From Candidatus Enterococcus moelleringii (GTDB taxonomy: Bacteria > Bacillota > Bacilli > Lactobacillales > Enterococcaceae): 64,000 bases of DNA. Positions 16,425 through 24,827 of the stretch are shown here, piece by piece. A program made the position numbers and the translations under genes. Position 1 is the first letter of the stretch. Each line of letters begins with the position of its first letter. The notes under the pieces are model-generated. The model searched no databases. It saw nothing but the letters and a program-made list of their open reading frames with translations, and was not told where the DNA came from. The DNA lies in the NCBI RefSeq assembly GCF_017377575.1, contig NZ_JAFREM010000004.1:310001-374000 (forward strand), written 5' to 3'.

Positions 16425-17489
16425 TTAAGCAGCTGAACTGGCCAGCAATGCAATCAATCTTCCCTGCTGTTCTTCTGTCAAATGAAGGGCGTAAGCCTCA
16501 ATAATATCATGCTTTTGATCCTCATCGAATTCATCAAGAGTGGCTTCAATTTGCTGATACAGCAGCTCAAATTCTTCATCCGACAATATCTCTGGGTCGG
16601 TGTAAGCTGACAGATTATTAGTTGTACTTTGATTCATTTCCTGGAAGAAATTATTCAGCTCTTCTTCAGAAACAATGTCTTTTTCTTTTGGCAGTTTAAT
16701 TGCTTTATCCTTTTTACTAGGAGTGAACTTCAGCTTCATCGTCATTTCTTGTTCATCATCGCTGATTTTAATTGTGCAATTCGTCTTCTTAGTCTTTTTG
16801 TTGATACTCATAGTGATTTTAGTATTTTCCAAGCTTGTCTTGGTATCTTCACTTAAATCGCGGTCCTCAGCAATTTTCACTAAATCAGCGCTAGTGAAGG
16901 TATGAGAAACGGTATCTCCATCAGCTTTGAAGCTTTCCTCTTTAGCATCTTCCAGCAGCTTCGTCATTTTGCTGCTCATTTCTTCGGCGTCAGCTGAGCT
17001 GTCAGTGTCTTCTCCGGCTTCTTCCACCAGCTCATCTGTGTCAACTTCGATATATTTTCCGGCTAACTTTTCTATCTGAGTTTGATCGGCTTCAATGGGA
17101 ACCCCAAAGCTGTCCATCAAGGCAAACATGCCATCCACAAAGGAAGTTGAAACGTAGAACTTTTCCTCGTTGCCGACTATGTTTAGCGGCATCTCTGTTC
17201 CGAAGACTTCCACCGCTGCATTAAAACTAAAGCTGCTGTCTTTTTCATTAAATTGATAATCACCCTGGGAGGTCATATTCTTTAAGCTGTCGTTCAAAAT
17301 CTGTGCCCAGGCTGCCCCGCTGGTTTGATTCATCTTAAAATCAGTAATTGTAGCCTCAAATTTTCCCGCATTGTATTCCCCAGTTCCTAATGAATCATAG
17401 GAAGCAATAAATTCCTCTTTGGGACTTTTACTACAGGCTCCCAGAACTAAAATTATTACTAACAATACCACTAATTTAACCCTTTTCAT
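16425..17489 (-). CDS. Lipoprotein of unknown function
   Basis: 354 residues from the ATG at 17489, seven bases after GGAGGAG. A type II signal peptide ends in the lipobox VLGAC with the lipidated cysteine at residue 19. The mature part is acidic and K/E/S-rich with alternating polar and hydrophobic strands (e.g. TNCTIKISDDEQEMTMKLKF). A C-terminal helix pair near residues 290-354 is rich in E/D and L. It resembles general surface lipoproteins of lactic acid bacteria, but I do not recognise a defined family. It is monocistronic, with its own promoter and terminator. Confidence 0.8.
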   Translation of the reverse strand: MKRVKLVVLLVIILVLGACSKSPKEEFIASYDSLGTGEYNAGKFEATITDFKMNQTSGAAWAQILNDSLKNMTSQGDYQFNEKDSSFSFNAAVEVFGTEMPLNIVGNEEKFYVSTSFVDGMFALMDSFGVPIEADQTQIEKLAGKYIEVDTDELVEEAGEDTDSSADAEEMSSKMTKLLEDAKEESFKADGDTVSHTFTSADLVKIAEDRDLSEDTKTSLENTKITMSINKKTKKTNCTIKISDDEQEMTMKLKFTPSKKDKAIKLPKEKDIVSEEELNNFFQEMNQSTTNNLSAYTDPEILSDEEFELLYQQIEATLDEFDEDQKHDIIEAYALHLTEEQQGRLIALLASSAA

Positions 17490-17579
17490 TTTCTTCTCCT
17501 CCAAAAAATTCGTTTAATGTTTGATTGAATCGATTAATTTACCAGCCCCACACCTGAGATTAATCATTCATCACTCTAT

Positions 17580-17607
17580 AGTATACCTGTATTTATAACA
17601 TATTCAA
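17580..17607 (-). promoter_or_regulatory. Promoter of the lipoprotein gene
   Basis: On the minus strand TTGAAT and TATACT are separated by 16 bp, about 90 bp upstream of the lipoprotein start. The rest of 17490-17839 is A/T-rich DNA in which I see no gene, repeat or RNA element. Confidence 0.6.
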
Positions 17608-17839
17608 CAGTAATTTAAACTATATTTACGCGGTATACCTTTCTAAAAATAATTATTATATTTATATTAACGTTGATTATCTCTATGTATTCTAAAACAT
17701 TTTTGATGATAATCTTTTATCGAATCTTGCTTGTTTTCCTCTTCAACAAATACTTTTGATTATTTATCCCAAAATCAGCGAGATTTTTTACCATTCTCTA
17801 CTAGAAGATGTGAGAATTTTTTCTGGATTAGAAATTAGA

Positions 17840-17875
17840 AAAGCCCGCTCAACGTTTTTTCGTTGAACGGGCTTT
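17840..17875 (-). terminator. Terminator of the agmatine operon
   Basis: AAAGCCCG-TCAACG pairs with CGTTGAACGGGCTTT (one mismatch) around a six-T loop, followed on the minus strand by TTTTCTAATTT. It lies 20 bp beyond the carbamate kinase stop. Confidence 0.9.
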
Positions 17876-17894
17876 GGTCAATAGGCAAAATTTA

Positions 17895-18827
17895 TTACTG
17901 TTGTACGATGGTGCCGCTTTTTCCGACAACAGCTTCAGAGGCTTGTTCCAATGAAGCGATAATTGATTTGCGGCCGGCTTTTGATTCAGCAAAGTCAATT
18001 GCTGCTTCAACTTTCGGCAGCATGCTTCCTGGAGCAAACTGATCTTCTGTAATATACTCTTTCATTTTTTCAACCGTTGTATCTACTAAAGCTTCTTGGT
18101 TTTCTTTACCAAAGTTAACAAAGACGTGATCTACTGCGGTTAAGATAATGAAGATATCCGCATCGATCAATGCTGCCATTTTAGACGCAGCAAAGTCTTT
18201 ATCAATTACAGCATCTACGCCCTCATAGCGTTTGCCGCGATAAACAACCGGGATACCTCCTCCACCACAGGCAATTACGACTTGGCCAGCATCAACTAAG
18301 GTTTGCAGGCTGACTTTTTCGTAAATGTCCATTGGTTTTGGTGAAGGAACCACTCGACGCCACCCACGTCCAGCATCTTCCTTATAAACATCACCAGTTT
18401 CTTCCATAATTTTCTTGGCAGCTGCTTCATCGTAGTAGCCGCCGATTGGTTTTGTTGGGTTTTCAAAAGCAGGATCTTTTGGATCAACCACAACTTGAGT
18501 AAGCATCGATACAACCGGAACATCATTCAAACCGCGAGCCACTAGTTCTTCGTCAATCGCTTGTTGTAAATGATAACCGATGTAGCCTTGGCTCATCGCA
18601 GTACATTCTGGGAAAGGCATTAATTTTTCTGGATCGTCGCCACTGGCATTTTCAAAAGCCAAACGGATTTGCCCCACTTGCGGTCCGTTTCCGTGAGCGA
18701 TAACCACATGGTGACCGCCAATAATTAAATCGGCAATCGATTTGGCTGCCAGCTCGGCTTTGGTTAATTGTTCGTTGGCTGAATTGCCTAGTGCGTTACC
18801 GCCTAAAGCAATGACAATTTTTGACAT
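17895..18827 (-). CDS. aguC: Carbamate kinase (agmatine catabolism)
   Basis: 310 residues from the ATG at 18827, the standard length. Family motifs are visible: the N-terminal strand KIVIALGGNALG, HGNGPQVGQI, ACGGGGIPV, and DKDFAASKMA in the nucleotide site. It transfers phosphate from carbamoyl phosphate to ADP, releasing ammonia and CO2 and giving the one ATP of the agmatine pathway. It is the last gene of the aguBDAC operon. An arginine-deiminase-type arcC would be similar, so the assignment to agu rests on position. Confidence 0.95.
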   Translation of the reverse strand: MSKIVIALGGNALGNSANEQLTKAELAAKSIADLIIGGHHVVIAHGNGPQVGQIRLAFENASGDDPEKLMPFPECTAMSQGYIGYHLQQAIDEELVARGLNDVPVVSMLTQVVVDPKDPAFENPTKPIGGYYDEAAAKKIMEETGDVYKEDAGRGWRRVVPSPKPMDIYEKVSLQTLVDAGQVVIACGGGGIPVVYRGKRYEGVDAVIDKDFAASKMAALIDADIFIILTAVDHVFVNFGKENQEALVDTTVEKMKEYITEDQFAPGSMLPKVEAAIDFAESKAGRKSIIASLEQASEAVVGKSGTIVQQ

Positions 18828-18857
18828 AGGAACCCTCATTTCTGCTTGATAGAGATT

Positions 18858-18882
18858 CCGGCTATCTTTAACAGATAGCCGG
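18858..18882 (-). other. Intercistronic hairpin between aguA and aguC
   Basis: CCGGCTATCT and AGATAGCCGG form a perfect 10-bp stem with a five-base loop in the 63-bp gap. No T-run follows on the minus strand, so it is more likely an mRNA processing or stability element than a full terminator. Confidence 0.6.
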
Positions 18883-18890
18883 ATCAGTTA

Positions 18891-19988
18891 TTAGCGTTTT
18901 GGTTGTTGTTGAGTGATACAGTGGATGTTTCCGCCGCCATAAACAACTTCTACTGTATTGACACCCACGATTTCTTTGCCTGGGAACATTTCTTTGACTT
19001 GTTCCAAAGCCAAAGCGTCATTTTCGTCGCCATATTGTGGAACGATGACACCGTCGTTCGTGATCAAGAAGTTCATGTAAGAAGCGATACAGATGTCGCC
19101 GTCTTCACGAGGCATAGTTCCTTCAACATAATCAATCTTGAAGTTGCCGTCGATAGTAACGGTTTCAACTGGGCAGCAAAGTTTGTGTACTTTTAATTTG
19201 CGGCCTTTGGCATCAGTCATTTCAGACAAGCGTTTGTACGCATCTTGCGCTGCTTCGTAGAACGGGCTGCTTTCATCTTCAGTGTAGATACATGCCACTT
19301 CACCTGGTGCAACGAAGCAAGCTACGTCATCAATGTGTCCATTGGTTTCTTCAGGGTCAATTCCGTCTTTCACCCAAAGAACTTTTTCACAGTTTAAGTA
19401 GTCGCATAGCATTTTTTCGATTTCTTCGCGAGACATATGCGGGTTGCGTCCTTCACTTAATAGACACATTTCAGTTGTCATGACTGTTCCTTCGCCATCC
19501 ACGTGGAATGATCCACCTTCTAATACGAAGCCTGGCGTACGGTAAGAATCAACATGTTCGATTTCACAAACCTTTTGAGCAACTAAATCATCTTGATCCC
19601 ATGGGAAGTACAGGCCATCAACTAATCCGCCCCAAGCATTGAATTCCCAGTCAGCAGCACGTAATTCACCTTTATCATTGATTAAGAAGGTTGGACCGCA
19701 GTCACGGATCCACGCATCGTTATTAGACATTTCATAAACAGTAATTTCTGGTGGTAATTGACGACGACAGTTTTGGAATTGCTGCTGAGATACTACCACG
19801 TTCATTGGAGTGAAGCGGCTGATTGCTTTAGCAACCTCAGTAAAGGCTTCTTGTACTGGTTTGCCTCCGTCACGCCAGTTATCTGGACGTTCAGGCCAAA
19901 TCATCCATACTTTTTCCTGTGGTGCATATTCTGCGGGCATTCTAAACCCGTCTTGTTTCGGTGTTGTCTTCTCGATTCTTTTCGCCAT
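18891..19988 (-). CDS. aguA: Agmatine deiminase
   Basis: 365 residues, the length of the characterised Enterococcus faecalis enzyme. The guanidine-modifying fold is marked by NNDAWIRDCGPTF, EGGSFHVDGEG, ETNGHIDDVACF and the C-terminal nucleophile loop GGGNIHC with the catalytic cysteine at residue 357. It converts agmatine to N-carbamoylputrescine and ammonia. The start follows AGAAGGAGCC and lies inside the 3' end of the antiporter gene (47-bp overlap), so translation is probably coupled. Confidence 0.97.
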   Translation of the reverse strand: MAKRIEKTTPKQDGFRMPAEYAPQEKVWMIWPERPDNWRDGGKPVQEAFTEVAKAISRFTPMNVVVSQQQFQNCRRQLPPEITVYEMSNNDAWIRDCGPTFLINDKGELRAADWEFNAWGGLVDGLYFPWDQDDLVAQKVCEIEHVDSYRTPGFVLEGGSFHVDGEGTVMTTEMCLLSEGRNPHMSREEIEKMLCDYLNCEKVLWVKDGIDPEETNGHIDDVACFVAPGEVACIYTEDESSPFYEAAQDAYKRLSEMTDAKGRKLKVHKLCCPVETVTIDGNFKIDYVEGTMPREDGDICIASYMNFLITNDGVIVPQYGDENDALALEQVKEMFPGKEIVGVNTVEVVYGGGNIHCITQQQPKR

Positions 19989-21360
19989 GATTATCGGCTC
20001 CTTCTTTTGTTATTTTTTTGAAAATAATGATTCCTTCACCAAATAGAATAAACACGATTGCTCCGATGGTAATCGGCAGCTGCTCCGTTAATGATGCAGC
20101 ATCAAACTGCAGCGGGATCGCTGTGAAGACTAATGAAATAAGGATCATCAGCATAGGGGCAATCACTAAAACTTTCAAAAATCCGTTTCCGCCGCCCACT
20201 TTAAATGGTCGTGGAGTATCAGGATCAATTTGACGTAATTTGTAAAACGCTGGAAATACAGGTACATAAGATAGTAGGAACATTACCAAGTTCAAGGAGA
20301 AGAACGCCCAGAATAAATCTTGATTTGGTAAAATTGGTGCAATGACAACCACTACTGATGCGACGATTCCGTTCATCAAAGCAGTACCAATTGGCATTTC
20401 ATTTTTCTTGCTGCGTTTACCAAAGAATTTTGGCATGTCGCCATTTTCAGCCGCGTAACAAGCCGTGTTGTTTACCCCTAGTGACCATGAGATCATATTC
20501 CCGAATAGTGTTAATAGGAAGAAGAAGGCCATCAAGATAATAAACCAGCCGTCAGTTGAGCCAGTCAATAGTTTGAAGCTGTCCATCATCCCGCTGCCAG
20601 TACTGATTTGGTCAGTTGGGATAGCTACCCCGATACCAAAGGCAGAGAAGATGTAAATAGCGGCAATTACGATTCCGGCAGCCACGATGGACTGTGGAAT
20701 TTGTTTCTTAGGGTTTTCCATGTCATCTGCAAAGGTACAGATAACTTCAAAGCCAAGTAAGTTGAAAATAATTACAGAGATAAATGATAAGCTGTTCAAA
20801 TCAAATGAAGGCAGCATCGATTGAACGGTAAATTCGTTGGCCATTCCGCGAGTAAAGGCTACATACAGACCTAATCCACCAATCAATACAGCTAAGATCA
20901 TTTTGATAACGGCTGCGCCATTCAAAATCCAAACACTGTCAGCAACCGGATAAAAACTAATCCACACAACGATCCAAATAAAGGCTAGTTGAATTAAAAT
21001 CGCTGGAATCGTTGGGAAATTAATTCCGGTAATTGTCGTTAACAGCTCGGGACACATAACGGCTAATGATGCCAACCATAGTGGGAAGTTAATCCAATAA
21101 TACCAAGAAACACGAGCTCCCCAACGGTGACCATAGGCTTTCGTTACCCAGTCATAAATACCGCCATCGCCAATATAAGTTGTTCCTAATTCGGATGAAA
21201 TTAGTCCATAAGGTAATAAGAAGGCAATTAACAGGAAGATCCACCAGAAGAACTGGGAATTCCCAATTGCCGCAACGGGTGCAGCGGCTTCCGCTACGAA
21301 TACCACACAGATAACGGAAAGAATGGCACTCATCAAGCTAAATTTTTTCTTTTGTTCCAT
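19942..21360 (-). CDS. aguD: Agmatine:putrescine antiporter (APC superfamily)
   Basis: 472 residues from the ATG at 21360, after AAAGGAAG. About twelve membrane helices are evident, with the APC-type first helix PVAAIGNSQFFWW and the segment GDGGIYDWVTKAYG. The C-terminal tail (about 25 residues) is hydrophilic and charged, and its last 15 codons overlap aguA in another frame. It imports agmatine in exchange for putrescine, so the pathway runs with no transport cost. It lies between aguB and aguA, the standard order in enterococci and streptococci. Confidence 0.93.
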   Translation of the reverse strand: MEQKKKFSLMSAILSVICVVFVAEAAAPVAAIGNSQFFWWIFLLIAFLLPYGLISSELGTTYIGDGGIYDWVTKAYGHRWGARVSWYYWINFPLWLASLAVMCPELLTTITGINFPTIPAILIQLAFIWIVVWISFYPVADSVWILNGAAVIKMILAVLIGGLGLYVAFTRGMANEFTVQSMLPSFDLNSLSFISVIIFNLLGFEVICTFADDMENPKKQIPQSIVAAGIVIAAIYIFSAFGIGVAIPTDQISTGSGMMDSFKLLTGSTDGWFIILMAFFFLLTLFGNMISWSLGVNNTACYAAENGDMPKFFGKRSKKNEMPIGTALMNGIVASVVVVIAPILPNQDLFWAFFSLNLVMFLLSYVPVFPAFYKLRQIDPDTPRPFKVGGGNGFLKVLVIAPMLMILISLVFTAIPLQFDAASLTEQLPITIGAIVFILFGEGIIIFKKITKEGADNHGEKNREDNTETRRV

Positions 21361-21388
21361 TTTTCTCTTCCTTTCTATAATGGAAGGA

Positions 21389-21460
21389 ATGGTTGAGGCA
21401 GATGCCTCAACCATCTGATGGAAATAAGTCTTAGCTGATTAAATAAGCAGAGTTATTTCC
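21389..21460 (-). other. Two intercistronic hairpins between aguB and aguD
   Basis: ATGGTTGAGGC/GCCTCAACCAT is a perfect 11-bp stem with a four-base loop (21389-21414). GGAAATAA/TTATTTCC is a second, longer-looped stem (21420-21460). Both fill the 114-bp gap between aguB and aguD and lack T-runs, pointing to processing, stability or partial attenuation. Confidence 0.6.
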
Positions 21461-21474
21461 ATTCCTACGCTGTT

Positions 21475-22494
21475 TTACAGTGGTTTTTTCAAGAATAATT
21501 CTAGTTCTGCTTTTGCTTTAGCAGTATCAGCTACATCGATTGGGTTCTTTTCTGCGTAATCGTTCATCAAGTAAACTAGCAAGCCGCGAATGGAAGTCAA
21601 ACGATTTTCCGCTTCGTCGAAACAGATTGAGTTAGCGCCGTCCATTACTTCGTCCGTTACTTCTTCGCCGCGAGTTGCAGGCAAGCAGTGCATGAATTTC
21701 GCATTTTTACCAGCTTTGTCCATTAATTTTTGGTTTACTTGGTATTTAGGATAGAAGACATTCATCCGTTCTTCTTCAGATAATTCTGCTTCATATAAAC
21801 CGTACCATACATCTGTGTAGACGAAGTCAGCGCCGACAATTGCTTCGATATCGTCAGTTACCGTGTAAGTTCCGCCTGATACTTTGCAGTTTGCTTCTAA
21901 TTTTGCTCTGTGGTCTTCGTTTAATTGGAAGCCTTCTGGTCCGAATTGAACAAAGTCCATACCAATTTTAGTTGTCACTAAACCTAATGAGAAACATACT
22001 TGTGTTGCATCGCCGATGAAGGCTACTTTACAATCTTCAATTTTCTTGCCTTCTGGTAAATGTTCTACCATAGTAGTTAAATCGCCGACTTCTTGAGTTG
22101 GGTGATTGTAGTCTGACATTCCGTTAATAACTGGGATAGTTGCGTTAGTTGCCAAGTCGTCTACATTATGATGACGTTCTACCCGAGCCATTAAGATATC
22201 TACTAAACGAGAAAGTACTCGGCTAGTATCTTCAATTGTTTCGTGTCCACCTAGTTGAATTTGTCCTGGTGCTAAATATTGAGCATGTCCACCTAATTGA
22301 GTCATTGCTGTTTCAAATGAAACCCGAGTACGAGTAGATGATTGCTGGAAGATCATTCCTAAAGTTTTGTCTTTCAATAGAGGTGGATAAAAGCCGCTCT
22401 TAATTGCCTTCTTGATTTTCAATGATAAATCAACGATGTATAAGATTTCCTCCTTAGTATAGTTTTCTGTAGTAATAAAGTCGCGTTTTGCCAT
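21475..22494 (-). CDS. aguB: Putrescine carbamoyltransferase
   Basis: 339 residues from the ATG at 22494, after TTAGGAGGAATC, matching the characterised enterococcal enzyme. The carbamoyl-phosphate site is SSTRTRVSF near residue 52, with HCLP near 269 and a C-terminal helix that distinguishes putrescine from ornithine carbamoyltransferases. It phosphorolyses N-carbamoylputrescine to putrescine and carbamoyl phosphate, which AguC then uses. It is the first gene of the operon, divergent from aguR. The agmatine context, not the motif alone, decides against an ornithine transcarbamylase. Confidence 0.96.
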   Translation of the reverse strand: MAKRDFITTENYTKEEILYIVDLSLKIKKAIKSGFYPPLLKDKTLGMIFQQSSTRTRVSFETAMTQLGGHAQYLAPGQIQLGGHETIEDTSRVLSRLVDILMARVERHHNVDDLATNATIPVINGMSDYNHPTQEVGDLTTMVEHLPEGKKIEDCKVAFIGDATQVCFSLGLVTTKIGMDFVQFGPEGFQLNEDHRAKLEANCKVSGGTYTVTDDIEAIVGADFVYTDVWYGLYEAELSEEERMNVFYPKYQVNQKLMDKAGKNAKFMHCLPATRGEEVTDEVMDGANSICFDEAENRLTSIRGLLVYLMNDYAEKNPIDVADTAKAKAELELFLKKPL

Positions 22495-22555
22495 GATGAT
22501 TCCTCCTAATTTGTTTTTCGTTTGCTTTGCACCCATAATGTACCAATTAATGTAA

Positions 22556-22635
22556 GGGTTTACGATAATCTAAAAGTTGTAAACGCTATCACCTTTAAAA
22601 ACGCCGGTATAGAGCGGGTTTATCGTCAATCTAAA
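22556..22635. promoter_or_regulatory. agu control region: direct repeats and a cre site
   Basis: Two related blocks, GGGTTTACGATAATCTAAA (22556-22574) and GGGTTTATCGTCAATCTAAA (22616-22635), are 60 bp apart, about six helical turns, and could be AguR sites. Between them TTGTAAACGCTATCA (22577-22591) matches the CcpA cre consensus WTGNAANCGNWNNCW at every defined position, implying glucose repression of the agu genes. The spacing and roles are inferred. Confidence 0.65.
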
Positions 22636-22688
22636 CCGCTTACGAGACAAAGTTTAGAAAAGTTTAGAGGATGGTTTACTCAAATATA

Positions 22689-22718
22689 TTCAAAACCTTC
22701 TGAAAAAAATGCTATAAT
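22689..22718 (+). promoter_or_regulatory. Probable aguR promoter
   Basis: TATAAT at 22713-22718 is preceded by TTCAAA at 22689-22694 with an 18-bp spacer, about 65 bp upstream of the aguR start. The -10 box is consensus and the -35 box is weak. Confidence 0.5.
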
Positions 22719-22780
22719 TATTACGGGAAACAAAATGAACCATTCAAAGTGCCAGATTTTTTCCGGAAGGGGTTTCATTG

Positions 22781-23737
22781 ATGATTGCAGTTTTTATATA
22801 CAATATCATTCTGATTGTTTTATACACCATCACCATGTCCATTTCGCTGATCTTCTACCTAAGAGAAAAGCGCAAAGTTTTTCTAGCTTTTTCGGTCTAT
22901 TTAGCTTTTTTCATTTTTGATAATGTCATTATTTACATGACCGAATTTTTTAACACCTTTGCCCATCAATACAATCAAACCTTTATGAGTATTCCGGCAG
23001 CCAAGACCATTATTTTTGTAGTGAATGCGTTTTGCTCCCTCTGGATTGTCCGATTGTTAGCTAAGGATAAAATGAAGCCGTACCAAAATGGTATACTGAT
23101 TCTGTTGGCGGTTTGGATGCTCTCAACTCCCTTGTTAGCGAATTCGGCTTTTAAGGTCTGGCTGTATTATCTGCCAAATCAGCTTTTCCTGTTTTATCTT
23201 GGCGGTTATGCCTGGTACAATTACAAGAAAGCTTTGGATATTTCGCCGATGGCCAAAAAGTATCTAAAACGAATCGGTCTGTTAGCGATGATTTTCAGTG
23301 TTGCGATCTTGTGTGAAGATACCTTTGTCATCTTCAATGTGGATCAATACTCCTCGCTAACCGTAAAAATCTTTAATCGAAATCTTTGCGAAGATATCTT
23401 TTCCATTTTAGCCTGCCTGATAGGGCTAAACTATTTCTTGCGCAGCCACTCGCAACAGCCGGCTGAAGAAGTAGCCGCGGAAGTTCAGCAGGAACGCTGC
23501 TTTGAGCAATTTTGTCAGACTTACCAGTTCACCCAGCGAGAAATGGAGATTTTCCGTTTACTGCTGGAGCATAAGCAAAATCAGGAAATCGCTGATGAGC
23601 TGTTTCTATCGGTTGGTACAGTCAAGACCCACGTACACAATATCTTTATTAAATTGGACATCAAAAAACGAACTCAGATCCAAGCTTTATACGAGCAGTA
23701 TAAATTAGATCTCAAAACCAATCTGCTAGAAAGCTGA
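22781..23737 (+). CDS. aguR: Membrane-bound LuxR-family regulator of agmatine catabolism
   Basis: 318 residues from the ATG at 22781, eight bases after GGAAGGGG. The N-terminal two thirds is a string of about seven hydrophobic helices (e.g. MIAVFIYNIILIVLYT, AWMLSTPLL-like segments). The C-terminal 65 residues are a LuxR HTH: TQREMEIFRLLLEHKQNQEI and LFLSVGTVKTHVHNIFIKL. This is the arrangement of AguR, a one-component membrane sensor that activates aguBDAC in response to agmatine in related bacteria. It is divergent from aguB across 286 bp carrying repeats and a cre site. Confidence 0.9.
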   Translation: MIAVFIYNIILIVLYTITMSISLIFYLREKRKVFLAFSVYLAFFIFDNVIIYMTEFFNTFAHQYNQTFMSIPAAKTIIFVVNAFCSLWIVRLLAKDKMKPYQNGILILLAVWMLSTPLLANSAFKVWLYYLPNQLFLFYLGGYAWYNYKKALDISPMAKKYLKRIGLLAMIFSVAILCEDTFVIFNVDQYSSLTVKIFNRNLCEDIFSILACLIGLNYFLRSHSQQPAEEVAAEVQQERCFEQFCQTYQFTQREMEIFRLLLEHKQNQEIADELFLSVGTVKTHVHNIFIKLDIKKRTQIQALYEQYKLDLKTNLLES

Positions 23738-23760
23738 TCACTCAGTTTTCTAGCTTTTTT
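23724..23760 (+). terminator. aguR terminator
   Basis: GCTAGAAAxCTGA and TCAGxTTTCTAGC form a near-perfect stem that includes the aguR stop codon region and is followed by TTTTTTG. Confidence 0.85.
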
Positions 23761-23845
23761 GTTTATTCTGCTTCGCTAGATTTTTTCTGCCGGAACGGCT
23801 TTCTTCCTATATAATAGAATTAACTAGAAAAAAGAGGACCTGCTT

Positions 23846-24715
23846 ATGGACATTCAAAAACTTGAGACCTTTATTCAACTGGCTCACTACTTAAATTATT
23901 CCCAGGTAGCGGAACAAACTTATACCACGCAAGGAAATATCTCCAAACATATTTTGGCGCTGGAAAAAGAGCTGGGGATTCATTTGTTCAACCGCTCCAA
24001 ACGGCAAATTGCCTTGACGGAAGCGGGAAATGATTTATTGCCCCATGCCCAAGCGATTGTTCAGCAAGCAGCAGTTATGCAGGAAAAAGCGGCGGCCATC
24101 AGCCAGAAAAATCAGCAATTTCTAACAATTTATACGATCCCGACTTTGATTAATTATCCGGCGTTGGAAAAAATCGCGGCTTTTCGCCGGGAAAATCCGA
24201 ATGTGCTGCTGCAATTGAAGGAAACAGAAAACCAAGCCTTGTCTTCGATTGATTTTTTAGACGAGCACAGTCTCTTTTTCACCCGTTTATTCCAGCTGCC
24301 TGAGCATTCTTTTGACTACAAGATTGTTGATGAAGATCGTTTTGTCGCAGTACTGCCGAAATCGCATCCTTTGGCTGGCGAAAAGCAGCTGGCTTTGGAG
24401 ATGTTGAACCAGGAAGTCTTCTTATTATTAGGTCAGGAAACTGGACTTTTATCGCCAATTCATCAACTTTGTCAGCAAGCCGGTTTTGTTCCGAAAAATA
24501 ATTATGGCGGCTCAAGGATTGACTTGATCTTAAATATGGTTGCCAGCGGACTAGGCATTTCTTTATTGATGGAAAAAACGATTCAAGATAAATTGCCGGA
24601 AAATGTTACCTACGTCCCTATTACCCCTAACAAAGTCAGTCAGCTTTGTTTTGTTCGCAAAAAAGGGACACATAGTTCTATCAACGATGCTTTCTGGCAG
24701 TCAATTACCTGCTGA
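23846..24715 (+). CDS. LysR-family regulator of the phenolic-acid decarboxylase genes
   Basis: 289 residues. The LysR HTH is at residues 1-60 (ETFIQLAHYLNYSQVAEQTYTTQGNISKHI, LFNRSKRQIALTEAG), followed by a substrate-binding-like effector domain. The HTH is unusual in having NISKHI where SLSRQI is common. It lies 112 bp upstream of the ubiD-type gene, same strand, with a terminator and a LysR-type inverted repeat in the gap. The likely effector is a hydroxyaromatic acid such as gallate or protocatechuate, by analogy with TanR/BsdA-type regulators. Confidence 0.85.
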   Translation: MDIQKLETFIQLAHYLNYSQVAEQTYTTQGNISKHILALEKELGIHLFNRSKRQIALTEAGNDLLPHAQAIVQQAAVMQEKAAAISQKNQQFLTIYTIPTLINYPALEKIAAFRRENPNVLLQLKETENQALSSIDFLDEHSLFFTRLFQLPEHSFDYKIVDEDRFVAVLPKSHPLAGEKQLALEMLNQEVFLLLGQETGLLSPIHQLCQQAGFVPKNNYGGSRIDLILNMVASGLGISLLMEKTIQDKLPENVTYVPITPNKVSQLCFVRKKGTHSSINDAFWQSITC

Positions 24716-24720
24716 TCGTT

Positions 24721-24753
24721 AAGAAGTATTCCGTCTTGGAATGCTTCTTTTTA
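24721..24753 (+). terminator. Terminator after the LysR gene
   Basis: AAGAAGTATTCC and GGAATGCTTCTT form a 12-bp stem with one G-T pair, a five-base loop and a T-rich tail. Confidence 0.8.
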
Positions 24754-24754
24754 A

Positions 24755-24769
24755 AATACGATTTGTATT
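24755..24769. promoter_or_regulatory. LysR-type box upstream of ubiD-like gene
   Basis: AATAC-N5-GTATT is a perfect inverted repeat with the T-N11-A geometry of LysR operators. It lies 59 bp upstream of the decarboxylase start and just after the LysR terminator. Confidence 0.55.
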
Positions 24770-24827
24770 CCGCTCCCAATGGCGACTACAATAGAATAGA
24801 AGCGTTTTATTTGAAGGAGGAACTTTA

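Noticed and set aside
16238-16453. 71-codon minus frame between the adaptor and the lipoprotein genes
   Set aside because: It spans a terminator and the adaptor promoter region and has no ribosome site or domain.
22522-22920. 132-codon plus frame across the agu control region
   Set aside because: It runs through the operators and cre site into aguR in another frame; aguR has the real start and domain content.
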